DNA from: Mycosarcoma maydis | Lineage: Eukaryota; Basidiomycota; Ustilaginomycetes; Ustilaginales | Length of the DNA: 64,000 nucleotides | NCBI RefSeq assembly: GCF_000328475.2 | Contig: NC_026481.1 | Coordinates: 434,001-498,000 of the forward strand | Direction: 5' to 3' | Part shown: piece by piece, positions 10,590 through 21,743 of the stretch | Position numbering within the stretch: the stretch's first letter is position 1 | Layout of the letters: every line of letters begins with the position of its first letter | Notes under the pieces: model-generated | Seen by the model: the letters and a program-made list of their open reading frames with translations, nothing else | Database searches by the model: none | Told to the model about the DNA's origin: nothing | Translations under genes and position numbers: made by a program

Positions 10590-12041
10590 GAAATGCAGAG
10601 CACGAAACCAACACCGAACGAAACTAACGACTGAGCTGGAAATTCAAAGCGAGGAAAACGAGGCTTGAGAATTGCGTTGGGCTAAAACGCGCAGCTTACG
10701 CGAGCAAAGGCGATTTGGTGACTAGGGATCTGTCCAAGATTCAAGTGCCGCTCCAGAACGACCATGACGATTTGTAAATGGAGAGCTAGGATTCTTGATT
10801 GCGTGGCCGAGTCTGCTGCTCTGGTACGCTTCCACTCAGCATTCGTGCGTGCACACAAAACACCCGTGAAGCAAGAACAACTTACCTAGCGAGCGAGATG
10901 CAATCCATGCAAGCCGCAAATCTCGCCTTGCTTTTCACTCTGTTCGCGTGTGATTGCGACGTGGCGCCCTGGCAGCTGGCATTATGGCATAGAGCATACG
11001 CGGTTGCGCAGCGCAGACACAGACGCAAAGACGGGGAAGCATTCCTGAGGTATACAACATTGGCACAAGGCTGGCATCGAGCGAGTCGGAAGCACAACGT
11101 ACAAGCTGGACGCGATACAGACGCGATACAGAGACGATGCAGCCGGCTCTGCTAGTGTAATGCAACCAAAACAGCGCCCGGAATAGGCCCTGATCTGGAA
11201 GGCTGCCACCAGCGTCTCTGCTTGGCTTGACATTGAGACCAGCTTACCGCGACAAATGGCAAGTCTGTCTATCGCCTCGGAACGGTGCTGATCAAGTAGC
11301 CAAGCGAGCGACAAACGATCACAGGTTTGATCCAGTCAAGGTGGAATTCAAGATTCAGATTATTATAATTTACAGCGAGCATGTTTGTGATGGACCGCCA
11401 AAAACGAAGAAGCCTCTTTCGGTACTGCACAAAGGCGGGGACTAAAATCACTCGTGACTGAATGAGGTGATTCGTGATTGATTGACGACTGTGCTTAGCT
11501 TCGGAGAGCTGTGCTGGGCTAGGCTTTGCCCCACAGCTTCCTTCTTCTAGCCGAGAGACCCAACCCAAAAAGTCAAGAAGGAAAACTAACTCAACCTCGA
11601 GTTCGCTACAAAAACGAGAAACAAAAAACAAAAAACTGACAAAAAGACAAGAAGGAAAAAAAGAACAGCAATAATAATAAAGAACGTTAATAGAAAAATC
11701 AAAAAAAAAACGGAGTTGAAAATCGAGAGGCACACTCCAGAGAGCGCCAAAGTCGTGAGTTGTGAGTGTGTGTTGCTGCGCGGTGTTGCGGGTGTTTGGA
11801 CAGTCACGAGTCGAATAAAAATCCCGCACCACAGAGTCGCGATTCACTCGCGCTATCGCAGTAACTCGTAGGAAGTTGGTATGTTAGCTGTACTGTACTG
11901 TAAAAACAAGAAAAGTATCCACAATTGCACGCTGCTCCCTTTGTTTCTCGCTAGAGTCGCGCTTTGACTGGCATGCGAGACGCAACATAATTTTACCGCC
12001 AGCCAAATTAGCATAGACAGACATGAGAGTGCGTCGTGGTA

Positions 12042-12094
12042 TGTGTGCGTGTGCGTGTGTGTGTGTGTGTGTGCGTGTGCGTGTCTGTGCCTGT
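12042..12094. repeat. (GT)n-rich microsatellite
   Basis: A GT/GCGT run with a pure (GT) core near 12056-12073. It lies in the long gene-poor segment. Confidence 0.8.
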
Positions 12095-12387
12095 GCGAGG
12101 GGTACACAAGTGTTGACACTGCGTGTTTCAACCCACCCAATATGGCGATTGTCAATTCCACCTTTGCACTCTGTAATCGTTTCGCACGCAGACGTTCAAC
12201 GTATTCACTATTCACAGTTCACGATTCACGATCCACGATTCACGTTTCCAACCAACACAAAAGTGACAGCGCAGCCAGTCACTCACTCTCACACTCTTTC
12301 ACTCTCAGATTCGTGAGGGTTTATCTTTGGTGCCAATTGACGATTCGCCGTCTCGACTTTGCTTGCTTGCTCGCCTCGTCGCATCAT

Positions 12388-12437
12388 CCATCGCCATCGC
12401 CATCGCCATCGCCATCGCCATCGCCATCGCCATCGCC
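12388..12437. repeat. Hexamer array (CATCGC)n
   Basis: About 8 copies of CATCGC/GCCATC, roughly 1.1 kb upstream of the preferred RhoGEF start codon. Confidence 0.9.
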
Positions 12438-13518
12438 GCAGCTGCACCCGCTGCAACACCGGCACAATCTCATCCTTGATCACCTTGGATCCTTACCATC
12501 ACCATCTTAACGCAGGCGCCGCGTGGTGATCCCGTTCGTCTCGTTGGCACCGCTTCTCGACCCATTCCACTCTCGGATCGCGTCCAGCTCTTTCTCCCAT
12601 CCTCAACCTTCTGAGCTTCCTAGCTCAAGCCCCGGCCGGCCTCGATTTCTCCCCTTGGTTTGGTAAGGAGCGCGCCGACGTTTCTGGATCAATTCTCGGC
12701 TTTCCATGCTTCTCATCGACGCTGACTTTCTCGACTCGACGTACAAATACACCATTGCGTTGCGCTCAAACTCAGTTCTCAGGCGGCAGTTCCATCAAAA
12801 CAAAGGGTTCGAAAGCTTCAAGCTTGACTCCTAATCTGGTACGTTTATCATCTCCGCATGCGCTCGCTTCATTTCGCAACGCTTCTGCTCACTTCCGCCC
12901 CGCTCCTCTCTCCATCGTCCCCACTGACACGCCCAATTCCTTCTTGCACATCTGCCATGCTTGTCGCCTGCACGCCACTCGATCTTCTTCACTCGCTCGC
13001 CCACGCTCTTCGTGACCTTCCTGAACACCATGATACACGTCGCTATGCTGCCTCGCCATCGGCCTTTCCCTGATCCCTCCCATCCTCATCCTCGACACTT
13101 CCTACCCACAATATCCAATGCACAAAACTCCCGTGGCTCCTCACCACCTATCTCGCATCCACCACCTTTGCACTGCTCCACACTTCCCTTTGCATACTCA
13201 GCCCAACACGAAAGAGCCAGCGCCATCCTTTACCGTGCTGTTCCTCCTCGCAGCTCCTTCAGCCACCCCACCTCCTTGCCAACCGACCCGTGCTCTCAGC
13301 ATTGCTACGATCACCGTCTCGTGTGCGCTACTCCATTCAGCCTCGATCGCGAGTCTCTTTCGTCTCGGCCAGACCAGCACCACCACCACGACGACGACCA
13401 CGACGACGACCGCAGTCAAGCCCGTAGTAGCACCCACCGAGCGCACCTTGCACCTGGCCTCACAGCCTCCGATCGCCGCCACACCTCGCTCACTCGTCTC
13501 CCCTTGCTATCCACCACT

Positions 13519-16500
13519 ATGACGGCGACAGCCCCCGTCGATTTGCTCGCGCGCATTGGCCCCGCTAGTGGCATGCACAGCCCCTTTTCGATATCCCATC
13601 CGCTCTTAGCTCGCGACGCTCCACCTTCTTCATCCTACTACTCGAGCTCAACGCCAAGATCTCCCTTTTCCTCCTCCCTCGGCCCCTCCAACGACGTCGG
13701 TGCACCCAAAAACGCCGCTTTGCTCGATGCGCTCGCCGGTCCATCCAGTGCCATGCACCCCTCGTCCTCTTCCTACTCCTCTTACTCCCCCTACTCCTCC
13801 TCTGCCTCGATCTCCGCAGCCAGCCCTTCTAACCTTGAGTTCAGGCAAAATTCAGCCTCAGCCATCTCTGCTAGTGGCAATTTCGGTGGCTCTGCCGCCT
13901 CCTCGAGCACCAATGGCACCTCTCTCGGCCAGTCTGGCTCAAGTAGCGGCGCAAATCGTGGCTCAGCAGATCGCGACCGCTCACAGCGCAACAGCGGAGC
14001 CGGCGATGGAAGCGATGCAGGAGGAAACGGCGACGACGGTTCCAAGGATGCCGGCGAAAAGGACAAATCCAAAAAGGCCAATCCGCTTGTCGATCTGCTC
14101 GAGACCGAAGCCGCCTACGTTTCCGAGCTTAGCAAGGTCATCAAAAAGGTGGCCGCAGCCTGGTCTCGCTCCAATTTCCCCCCACCCGAACTCGACACCA
14201 TGTTTCGCAACATCGAATCTGTCTACCGAGCCAATCGCAACTTTCTCAAGGCGCTCAAAGAGATCGGCCCCAACCCTTCCTCACCCAAAGCGCTCGGCGA
14301 TCTGCTCATGAAGTGGATCGACGACCTCGAGGCGCCCTACACCCGCTTCTGCGAAAACTACCTAGCCGACTTTGACGCTTGGTCTACCGTCCAGTCGAAT
14401 CCGCGTCTATCCAAGCTCCTCCAAGAGGTCTCGGGTGCCACAGACGCCCAAGGTCGTCCCGTCATTTTCAGCGACCGAAAGCGCGATCCCAACGAGCCAT
14501 GGACGCTCGATGCTCTATTTGCGCTACCGCACATCCGTCTCAAATACTACAAGAAGCTCTATTCACGCCTCCTCAAAAGCACACAACCGGGCAGAAGCGA
14601 TCACCGTCTCCTCGTACGCGCCAACGAGAAGCTCGACGAGCTCGTTGACAAGTCCAAACGCCGGCTCGCAGTTTCGGTCCTCGACGAGGCTGCCGGTCGC
14701 GAGTCACGCGATAGCTCCTTTGCCGATAGCAACGTCACCAGTGAAACCTCACCGCGCGATCGTGTCTCATCTGCCACCTCGGCTTCCGAGTCGCAGTCGC
14801 CCAGTGTGCACCCCGTCCAGACATCCGTCACCAAACCATTTCCTTCTCCTCCTCGCGTCTCGGCGGCAGAGCCAAGCAATGGTTCCAACACCGGCCCTGT
14901 CTCCTCTGTACTTCGAGCATCAACACCGCCAGGCATCCCACTGCTCGGAGCACCACCCACGGCCCAGCTCAATGGCCTCAGTATCGACCAGCCCACCATC
15001 TCGTCTCGGCGCCCTGACTTGATCCGTGTCAACTCTGAAACGGTGAGCGTCCACGAAAGCGGCTCACAGACGGCTGGCGAGCACGTTGCATCGTCACGCA
15101 CCAACTCGCTCTCGCAGCCCATCGAGCTGCTCGAGAAGCGCCTCGAAACTTCCAGGACGCTCGACATTTTTACCATGAAGCCCAAAAAGTGCCAGCTCCA
15201 GATGAACCCGCCCAACTTGCCCTTTGCTCGCTTCATGCGCAAGTCGGCTGACGTTGTGATCCACTTTACTCCCTCCAGTGGCGCTCCCGAAATCAGTATC
15301 CGCAGGGCGCACATGTTTTTGCTGACCGACCTCTTCTTGGTCTGCGAGCGCATGACCCCAAGCGAGAAGGCCGAGCTTTCCAAAGGCGGCGTGGGTCCCG
15401 ACATGTGGCTTCTATACCCGCCCCTCGCCGGCAAGCATCTGCGCGTCACCGACCTGGGTGGACAGGGCAACGTCTTGTCCATCACCATCCTCAAAAAGGA
15501 AAAGCTGATCGTACATACCGACTCTCGCGAGGCAAAAGAGGATTGGCTCGAGCATTTCGCCGACTGCCAAAAGTTTGCGGCCAATCTTGGTCTCAAAGTC
15601 AAGACGGGCGCCACCAGCGCATCCACCCCGTCTGCAAGCAGCAACAGCAACAGCAGTGGTAGTGTTCCTTCCGGTGCTACATTGGGCTCCGGAGCGCCCA
15701 TTCTTACCACACCTGCACTCTCTCCTGCCATTTCCATCACGCCCTCTTCCACGCATGGACACGATGAGATCGTAGAGGTGCCAGCATCCTTGAGCCAGGA
15801 GGCAGCCAATTCGCCTGTCATGAATTCGGATCTTTCCAGACAGGCTTCGTTCAACTCGGTCGCATCGTTCCCCAAGGGGCCTGCGATGAACTCACCAGAT
15901 CTCAACGTTTTTCCACCTGGCAGCAATTCGGCTTTCTCGCCTCGTTCGCCTTCCCCTTCGCATTTCGCGCCCGGCAGTGGTCCCAGTGGTCCACGAGGTT
16001 CGCCGATGATGCGTCCTGCCATCATTTCGCCTAGCAACGGTGCATTTTCCCCTGAAACGAGCCCAGCGTTTGGCCCTGCGCGCTACGGTCCTGGCGCGGT
16101 TGGCCCCAACGGACCTAACGGACCCATCAACATGGGACGGCCACCATTGATGCAAGATCCCAACATGCCACCTCGCTCGCTAGGCGCTATGAGAGCACCT
16201 GGTGGACCCAACGGACCCGGCGGACCCATGCCGTTTCCACGTGGGGGGCCTAGTCCAGTTCCTGGTCAGATGGCCGGTGGCGGCCCAGGTAACAGTCCTG
16301 GTTTCGGCCCAATGCATGTTCGACCGGGAATCGGACCGGGACCAGGACTGGGAACGATGGGGCTTGGTGGACCACCCTTTTTGAATGGTGCGCCGCGCCC
16401 ACACATGGGACGAATGGCTGCTGGCGCTACGGGGCCTCAAGGCGCACCTGGTGGTCCTATCTGGGCTCCAGGATCGTCTCGTCCTCCGCCTAACGGTATG

Positions 16501-17115
16501 CCGCCACGTGAAGCCATGAGAAGGCCGTCTGCGCCCAACCTTCGCCAAGCATCGCACGGTTCGTCCGGCGGTGGACGCACGTCGGACGAAGGCGATGGAG
16601 GTCGATCGTTTATCCGCACGCGTTCGGTCTCGAGCACTGGGTCCACGGCGCCCAAACTTCCCTCGGCGATGATGAAGGAAGGTCGCGATCGAAGCGAGCG
16701 CGGTACCGATGTCTCACCGCCCAGTAGCCCTGTCTCGAAGCGACAAGGGCCATTCCGCAGCACGGTCTCTGCGCAGATGCGATGTAAATTGTTCCTCAAG
16801 CAGAGTCACGCGCAGTGGAAGTCGTTGGGCAACACCAGGCTGAAGCTCTACCACATTTTGCCGGATGACATCAAACAGTTGGTGGTGGAAAACGATCGGA
16901 AAACGCTCATCTCGACGATTGTACTGACGGATGGCGTGGAGCGCGTCGGCAAAGTGGGGGTGGCGGTCGAGTTGAGCGACCAGGGGAATAGGACAGGTAT
17001 CATTTATATGCTGCAGATGCGAAGCGAAGAGTCGGCTGCAGGCTTGTTTGGCCAATTGTTGGAGGGCAGTGATCGAACCGCAGCGGCGATCTCGATGGGT
17101 GGCAGTCTTGCGTGA
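13519..17115 (+). CDS. Rho guanine-nucleotide exchange factor (DH-PH) with a Gly/Pro-rich tail
   Basis: 1198 aa from ATG 13519. A Ser/Ala-rich N-terminus precedes a DH (RhoGEF) domain at about 188-386, which begins NPLVDLLETEAAYVSEL and contains an IRLKYYKKLYSRLL helix. A Ser/Thr/Pro linker follows, then a PH domain at about 550-690. A long Gly/Pro/Met-rich region spans about 780-1000. A conserved-looking globular C-terminal domain (about 1080-1190, from RCKLFLKQSHAQW) could be a second PH/EVH1-type fold. The family activates Rho/Cdc42 GTPases in polarity or cytokinesis; the target GTPase is unknown. The frame is open upstream to 12961 with in-frame ATGs at 13030 and 13045, so an N-terminal extension is possible. 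I chose 13519 because the upstream part is C/T-rich leader-like sequence. It is convergent with the histone-fold gene, with a 285-bp gap. Confidence 0.85.
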   Translation: MTATAPVDLLARIGPASGMHSPFSISHPLLARDAPPSSSYYSSSTPRSPFSSSLGPSNDVGAPKNAALLDALAGPSSAMHPSSSSYSSYSPYSSSASISAASPSNLEFRQNSASAISASGNFGGSAASSSTNGTSLGQSGSSSGANRGSADRDRSQRNSGAGDGSDAGGNGDDGSKDAGEKDKSKKANPLVDLLETEAAYVSELSKVIKKVAAAWSRSNFPPPELDTMFRNIESVYRANRNFLKALKEIGPNPSSPKALGDLLMKWIDDLEAPYTRFCENYLADFDAWSTVQSNPRLSKLLQEVSGATDAQGRPVIFSDRKRDPNEPWTLDALFALPHIRLKYYKKLYSRLLKSTQPGRSDHRLLVRANEKLDELVDKSKRRLAVSVLDEAAGRESRDSSFADSNVTSETSPRDRVSSATSASESQSPSVHPVQTSVTKPFPSPPRVSAAEPSNGSNTGPVSSVLRASTPPGIPLLGAPPTAQLNGLSIDQPTISSRRPDLIRVNSETVSVHESGSQTAGEHVASSRTNSLSQPIELLEKRLETSRTLDIFTMKPKKCQLQMNPPNLPFARFMRKSADVVIHFTPSSGAPEISIRRAHMFLLTDLFLVCERMTPSEKAELSKGGVGPDMWLLYPPLAGKHLRVTDLGGQGNVLSITILKKEKLIVHTDSREAKEDWLEHFADCQKFAANLGLKVKTGATSASTPSASSNSNSSGSVPSGATLGSGAPILTTPALSPAISITPSSTHGHDEIVEVPASLSQEAANSPVMNSDLSRQASFNSVASFPKGPAMNSPDLNVFPPGSNSAFSPRSPSPSHFAPGSGPSGPRGSPMMRPAIISPSNGAFSPETSPAFGPARYGPGAVGPNGPNGPINMGRPPLMQDPNMPPRSLGAMRAPGGPNGPGGPMPFPRGGPSPVPGQMAGGGPGNSPGFGPMHVRPGIGPGPGLGTMGLGGPPFLNGAPRPHMGRMAAGATGPQGAPGGPIWAPGSSRPPPNGMPPREAMRRPSAPNLRQASHGSSGGGRTSDEGDGGRSFIRTRSVSSTGSTAPKLPSAMMKEGRDRSERGTDVSPPSSPVSKRQGPFRSTVSAQMRCKLFLKQSHAQWKSLGNTRLKLYHILPDDIKQLVVENDRKTLISTIVLTDGVERVGKVGVAVELSDQGNRTGIIYMLQMRSEESAAGLFGQLLEGSDRTAAAISMGGSLA

Positions 17116-17400
17116 GATGCCATGCAGAGTGACGGTAGCCGACATACTCTACATCGACTGGGCTGTGAGGCAATGCATTTACATTTACCGGTCGTATCTT
17201 GTTTTTTTTCAATTAGATAGTCTTAATCAGCATCAGGGAGCAAAGTCCGGGCTGTGGAATGGGTTGGTTTCCGAGGTTTTTAGTTGCGGTCGAGGGCTAA
17301 AAGTACATGATAACGCGGGGCGGTGCTCAGAGAGTAGAGCATGGACGCAAGGGAGATGTCTGATTGGATAGCAGCTGCGCCTCTGCTGCAGGCGACGAGT

Positions 17401-17612
17401 CTATTGGTCATCTTGGTCCGTGTCGTTGAGCATCTGGACGTCGTCTTGGGAGTCGGTGAATTTGGACCTCGACTTGCTCTTTTTGGGAGCAGATTTCTTC
17501 GAGCTTGTTTTGACGCGCACCGCTCGAGTGGAATGGTCGTCTGCGGGCACATCTTGTTCTTCTGCTCGGTCCTGATCAGCGTGATCGTCCGTAGCTTCTT
17601 CTTCAGCAGCAT

Positions 17613-17652
<40 letters not shown>

Positions 17653-18153
17653 TTGCTCATCCTCGTCCTCATCCTCATCCTCGTCCTCTTCTTCTTCTTC
17701 TTCTTCTTCTTCTTCTTGCTCGTCTTCATCATCCTGCTGCAACGTTCCTTCCAGAATCATCTCCTCCTCCAACTGTCTCTGTTGAGACTTTTGCTGTCTG
17801 GCCTCCAACGCGGTGGACAGCGCCACTGGTGTCGGGATGGCATCCTTTAGAAATTCGAGATACTCGTTCTGCTGTACTGCGCGCGATAGATCCTTGTACA
17901 AGACGTTTTTGCGTTTGTCCAGCTTTGCATTTGTATATGCTTCGTCGGTGAGTCTCTTGAGGAAAATCTCGGTGGCAACGCTAATGAGGAAAGTCGCTTC
18001 CTTGGAGCAGATGTCGACGTCGCGATCCGCCTTGATGATGCGTGCAACTCGGGCTGTGGGAAAGATCGACGTGCCGCGTGCAGCTTTCGCTTGAGGCTTG
18101 GACGGCGAGACGGCCGACGGACCCGGTGAGCTAGGCGAGACGGTCTGCGACAT
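17401..18153 (-). CDS. Histone-fold protein, Dpb3 / CHRAC15 / NF-YC-like
   Basis: 250 aa. A histone-fold (CBF/NF-Y class) lies at about 31-115: it starts FPTARVARIIKAD, followed by ICSKEATFLISVATEIFL and then the KNVLYKDLSRAV helix. A Gln/Glu-rich segment follows, then a very acidic simple-sequence tract of Glu, Asp-Glu and Gln-Glu repeats (about 140-180) and a basic Ser/Lys tail. By family knowledge such subunits pair with a partner histone fold in DNA polymerase epsilon (Dpb3/Dpb4) or the CHRAC/ISW2 remodeller. Which complex applies cannot be decided from sequence alone. It starts at ATG 18153, is divergent from MLH1 with an 842-bp shared promoter, and is convergent with the RhoGEF gene. 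Confidence 0.82.
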
Positions 18154-18995
18154 TGTTGCCGCGGATTGAGCAGAGATACGTTGTGGGAAGATGCGATAGC
18201 AATCACCAATGCGAATCGTGATGAATGACGATGGTTGTGCAAATGTGTGTGGTCAACAAGACGAGAGCCAGTTCATGATTCACGATTCACGATTTCACCA
18301 TGTCCCCGTCGTGCGTTCAACGTCACCGTCACGGGCTACGGGCTACGGGCTACGGGTTTACATTCGTGATTTGTCTTGTCAAGTCACAACATCATCGTGA
18401 ACAATCGTGAACAATTAACGCGACGCGTACATTCGCAATTTCCGTGTTCGTAATTCGTAATTCGTGATTCACGAGTGTGATGTGCACCTGAACAAGTCAA
18501 ACGCAGAAGCACAATCACGAATGAGAGCAACACTCACCCACAGTCACGAGTGTGACTCTGTAACTGCAATCGCCTTTCCAACACTCACGACTCGGACGCA
18601 ACAACCACGAACCACAAACTACGGACTCAGCCAATCTGTGAATCGTGAATCTGTCACCGTCTCATCACATCTTTTCCGCTTTCTCGTTCAGCCAAGCATT
18701 TGTCACCGTTGGGCGTGTCACCGTTGGGTGTGCGTTGCTAAGAGTCCTCAACGGCTACGCCGACATGCACACAGACTACCTCGCATTTCTTTGCCTCGCA
18801 GCTCTCTGCCGTTTCTAGCCTTGATTTGGCCCGCATCTCTGTTCGACTCAGCCTTTTTCACCTACTTGCCATTGCGATTACAAAGTGCAGTGCTCCAGGT
18901 ATATAGGCACCTGCGCCTATCGCAAGCCCTGCTCATGCTCGCTTGGACTAGCTGCTGCTTAGACATGCCATATTTGCGTCTACACGCTTTTCAAC
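18154..18995. other. Shared promoter region between the histone-fold gene and MLH1
   Basis: 842 bp between two divergent start codons. It holds TTCACGATT words near 18278-18293, a small tandem of a 7-bp ACGGGCT unit (18331-18357), repeated AATCGTGAAC words near 18393-18413, several TCACGAGT words, and one MluI cell-cycle box (ACGCGT, 18423-18428). Confidence 0.55.
18423..18428. promoter_or_regulatory. Possible MCB element (ACGCGT)
   Basis: A single perfect, palindromic ACGCGT lies in the promoter shared by a probable replication/chromatin gene and MLH1. In ascomycetes this hexamer is the MBF site of S-phase genes. One hexamer in 842 bp can occur by chance, so this is a weak call. Confidence 0.25.
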
Positions 18996-21491
18996 ATGAC
19001 CGACGACACCGAGCAACAACAGCTGTCTCCCGAGGCAGAATCTTCGCGCTACAGACCCATCAAACGTCTCGATGAAAGCGTCGTGAATCGCATTGCAGCT
19101 GGTGAGATCATCCATCGTCCCGCCAATGCGCTCAAGGAGCTCATCGAAAACTCTCTCGATGCCGGTGCAACCCTCATACGTATCACACTCAAGGAGGGCG
19201 GAATCAAGATGCTTCAGATCCAAGACAATGGCTCTGGAATTCAACCTGGCGACCTGCCTCTGCTCTGCGAACGCTTTGCCACTTCCAAGCTCCGAGACTT
19301 TGGCGATCTTGACAACATGGCGACGTTCGGTTTCAGGGGAGAAGCGCTTGCCAGTATCAGCTACGTCACTGCATCCATGAACGTCGTCTCCAAAACCAAG
19401 CATCAGCACTGCGCCTATCGAGCCTACTACGCTAATGGCAGACTCGCACCTCCCAAACCAGGTCAGAGCGCCGATCCCAAGCAGTGTGCAGGCACAGACG
19501 GTACACTCATCACTGCCGAAGACCTCTTCTACAACGTTCCCCAGCGACGCAGAGCCTTGCGCAGTGCTGCCGACGAGTACAATCGAGCGCTCGATGTCGT
19601 GTCCAAGTACGCCGTCCACTACGGAGGCAGAGGCGTCGGCTTCGTCTGTCGAAAAGCTTCCACCAATTCCACAGACCTCAATACGCCTTCCTCTCCGACC
19701 AACTCTACCCTAGACACCATTCGCATCTTGCATGGCAACGCAGTCGCACGAGAACTCGTCGAACTCAACGACGTCTCGGACGACCAACTCGGCTTTCAAT
19801 GTCATGGTTGGATCAGTGGCGCCAACTGGAGCAGCAAACGAACCACACTGCTATGCTTTATCAACAATCGTCTCGTCGAGTGCCCCTTGCTCAAGCGTTC
19901 CATCGAAGCACTCTATGCTACCCTCTTGCCCAAAGGCGGCCATCCTTGGGTCTATCTTTCCATCACGATCAACCCTGCCAACGTCGATGTCAACGTGCAT
20001 CCCACCAAGAAGGAGGTGCATTTTCTGCACCAGGACGAGATTGTCGAACTCATTTGCCAAGCTGCCCAAAAAAGGCTTGCAGGCGCCAATTCGAGCAGGA
20101 CGTTCGCCTTTTCGCAAGCCGTCTTGCCCGTACTTGCACCTGATGTAGGCATCATGACAAGCTCTGCAGCCCTAGCTTCTAGAGTGACTGACCAGGCAGA
20201 AAAGCCACCTCTCCAACAAGCTACAAGTAGCAGCAGCAGTAAAGGCGGCACAAGCGACAGCAAAACCCCTGCCAATGCCTTTCGCAAATCGGAAATCGCA
20301 GGTCCCATTTCTTCCTCAAAAGGGTATCCTCAGCATCTGGTTCGCGTGGATGCCAAGACGAGGACTCTGGACGTCATGCTCGGCACCAGATCCCTTGCCA
20401 AGAAGCGCGCCTTGGACCCTGAGCACACAGAGACTTCTATGTCGGACACATTGATGGCAGAATCAGCAGCAGAGCACGCGTCGGTGTCCATACCGCACCA
20501 AAGTGCACCAATAGACAGCACTATCACGTCTGGCGGCACGTGTAGTGGTGGCCAGAGCAGCAGCAGCAGCAGCAGCAGCAGCACCTTTGATTCCATGGTC
20601 AAACACAGTCGTCCATCGTTGAATGGGCGTATCTCGGACTCAGACTGCGCTCTGACATCGGTAAGAAATTTACGAGCGCAGATCGTCAAGGCGCAACATC
20701 GCAATTTGACCGAGGTGGTGCAGAATCACACGTTTGTCGGCGTGGTCGATCTGCACAAAGGCTTGAGCCTGATTCAGCACGAAACACGGCTGCTGCTCGT
20801 CAATCACGATGTCATGATTCGCGAATTCGCCTATCAACTCGTCCTTGGTCAATTTGGCAGTCTGGGCCGCGTTCGACTGGACCCTGCTCCCAAGCTCGAG
20901 GATCTCGTTCGTTTGGGGCTTGAACATACGGCTGGCATCCCTGAAGACGACTTTGAAAGCATCGAGGCGATGACACGAAAGATTGTCGATTTGCTGCTCG
21001 AGAACGCCGAGATGCTCGAAGAATACTTTTCGGTCTGCTTGGAGGCCGACAAGCGCACGCTCATCGCTTTGCCGAGTCTGCTCCCGGGGAGCGGTGCATT
21101 TGGCAATGCCATCGACATGGATCGTTTGCCGCAGCTGTTGGTGAGAATGGCGACGCGCGTAAATTGGTCTGACGAGCAAGAGTGTTTTGAATCATTTGCA
21201 CACCAGCTTGCATGGAGCTGCCTCCCCTGCGCGCCGCCGATTTCTGTAGAAGCTTCGCCCACAGCGACAGCCGTTGGAAACGGCGCGCAAAGTCGAGAGG
21301 GGGAACAATCCAAACAGTTGCAGAAGGAGAGCGAAGACGAGCAAGAAGCTGTGAAAAGAAGAGTGCAGCATCTATGGTTCGACAGCATGCGCAAGTGCAG
21401 AGGCAGATACGTGGCCAGCAAGGCAGCTAACCAGTTTGTCATGCAGGTGGCCAACCTGCCGGATCTGTATCGTGTGTTTGAACGGTGTTGA
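18996..21491 (+). CDS. MLH1: DNA mismatch repair protein MLH1
   Basis: 831 aa. The GHKL ATPase shows the family motifs: KELIENSLDAGA (catalytic Glu48 and Mg-binding Asn52 by analogy with human E34/N38), DNGSGI, FATSKL and TFGFRGEALASIS. A conserved transducer region contains HPTKKEVHFLH. The linker has a poly-Ser run (agc repeat near 20562-20583), followed by the C-terminal dimerisation domain. The protein ends in FERC, the C-terminal tetrapeptide typical of eukaryotic MLH1, which completes the endonuclease site of its PMS1 partner. It acts in nuclear mismatch repair and meiotic crossover. It has no intron, ATG 18996 is the only sensible start, and it is convergent with the EBP-ALG11 gene (252 bp). 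Confidence 0.97.
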   Translation: MTDDTEQQQLSPEAESSRYRPIKRLDESVVNRIAAGEIIHRPANALKELIENSLDAGATLIRITLKEGGIKMLQIQDNGSGIQPGDLPLLCERFATSKLRDFGDLDNMATFGFRGEALASISYVTASMNVVSKTKHQHCAYRAYYANGRLAPPKPGQSADPKQCAGTDGTLITAEDLFYNVPQRRRALRSAADEYNRALDVVSKYAVHYGGRGVGFVCRKASTNSTDLNTPSSPTNSTLDTIRILHGNAVARELVELNDVSDDQLGFQCHGWISGANWSSKRTTLLCFINNRLVECPLLKRSIEALYATLLPKGGHPWVYLSITINPANVDVNVHPTKKEVHFLHQDEIVELICQAAQKRLAGANSSRTFAFSQAVLPVLAPDVGIMTSSAALASRVTDQAEKPPLQQATSSSSSKGGTSDSKTPANAFRKSEIAGPISSSKGYPQHLVRVDAKTRTLDVMLGTRSLAKKRALDPEHTETSMSDTLMAESAAEHASVSIPHQSAPIDSTITSGGTCSGGQSSSSSSSSSTFDSMVKHSRPSLNGRISDSDCALTSVRNLRAQIVKAQHRNLTEVVQNHTFVGVVDLHKGLSLIQHETRLLLVNHDVMIREFAYQLVLGQFGSLGRVRLDPAPKLEDLVRLGLEHTAGIPEDDFESIEAMTRKIVDLLLENAEMLEEYFSVCLEADKRTLIALPSLLPGSGAFGNAIDMDRLPQLLVRMATRVNWSDEQECFESFAHQLAWSCLPCAPPISVEASPTATAVGNGAQSREGEQSKQLQKESEDEQEAVKRRVQHLWFDSMRKCRGRYVASKAANQFVMQVANLPDLYRVFERC

Positions 21492-21743
21492 CGCGACTGT
21501 CAGCATCTGTCGCTCAGTTTGCACTTGTATACCATGCAATCACGTAGCGGCGTGAAACAAACATATCTGCAGCACCGTCGCGAGTCTGACCTCGATGGTC
21601 TCAACCGCACAGATGTGAGCAGTGCGCATTGTGGTGGGAGCTTTGGAAGTGATGAGGCCGGTGCGTAGTAGCCTGGCGAGACTGGCGAGGGGAGGCAGGG
21701 GTAGCTGAGAGAAAACATACTGTATTTAGGTTTACTGTGAATT

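Larger units (their letters stand above)
9233..12960. other. Long gene-poor region with simple repeats
   Basis: About 3.7 kb with no ORF that I can support. It contains a TCGTGAA heptamer array (9553-9637), (AG)n at 10564-10589, a poly-A/purine-rich tract at about 11570-11715, a GT-rich tract at 12042-12094, degenerate TTCACGA words at 12209-12246 and a (GCCATC)n hexamer at 12388-12437. GTCACGAGT/ACTCGTGA words are scattered through it. ORFs here are translations of repeats. The last ~400 bp is probably the promoter and leader of the RhoGEF gene. Confidence 0.5.
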
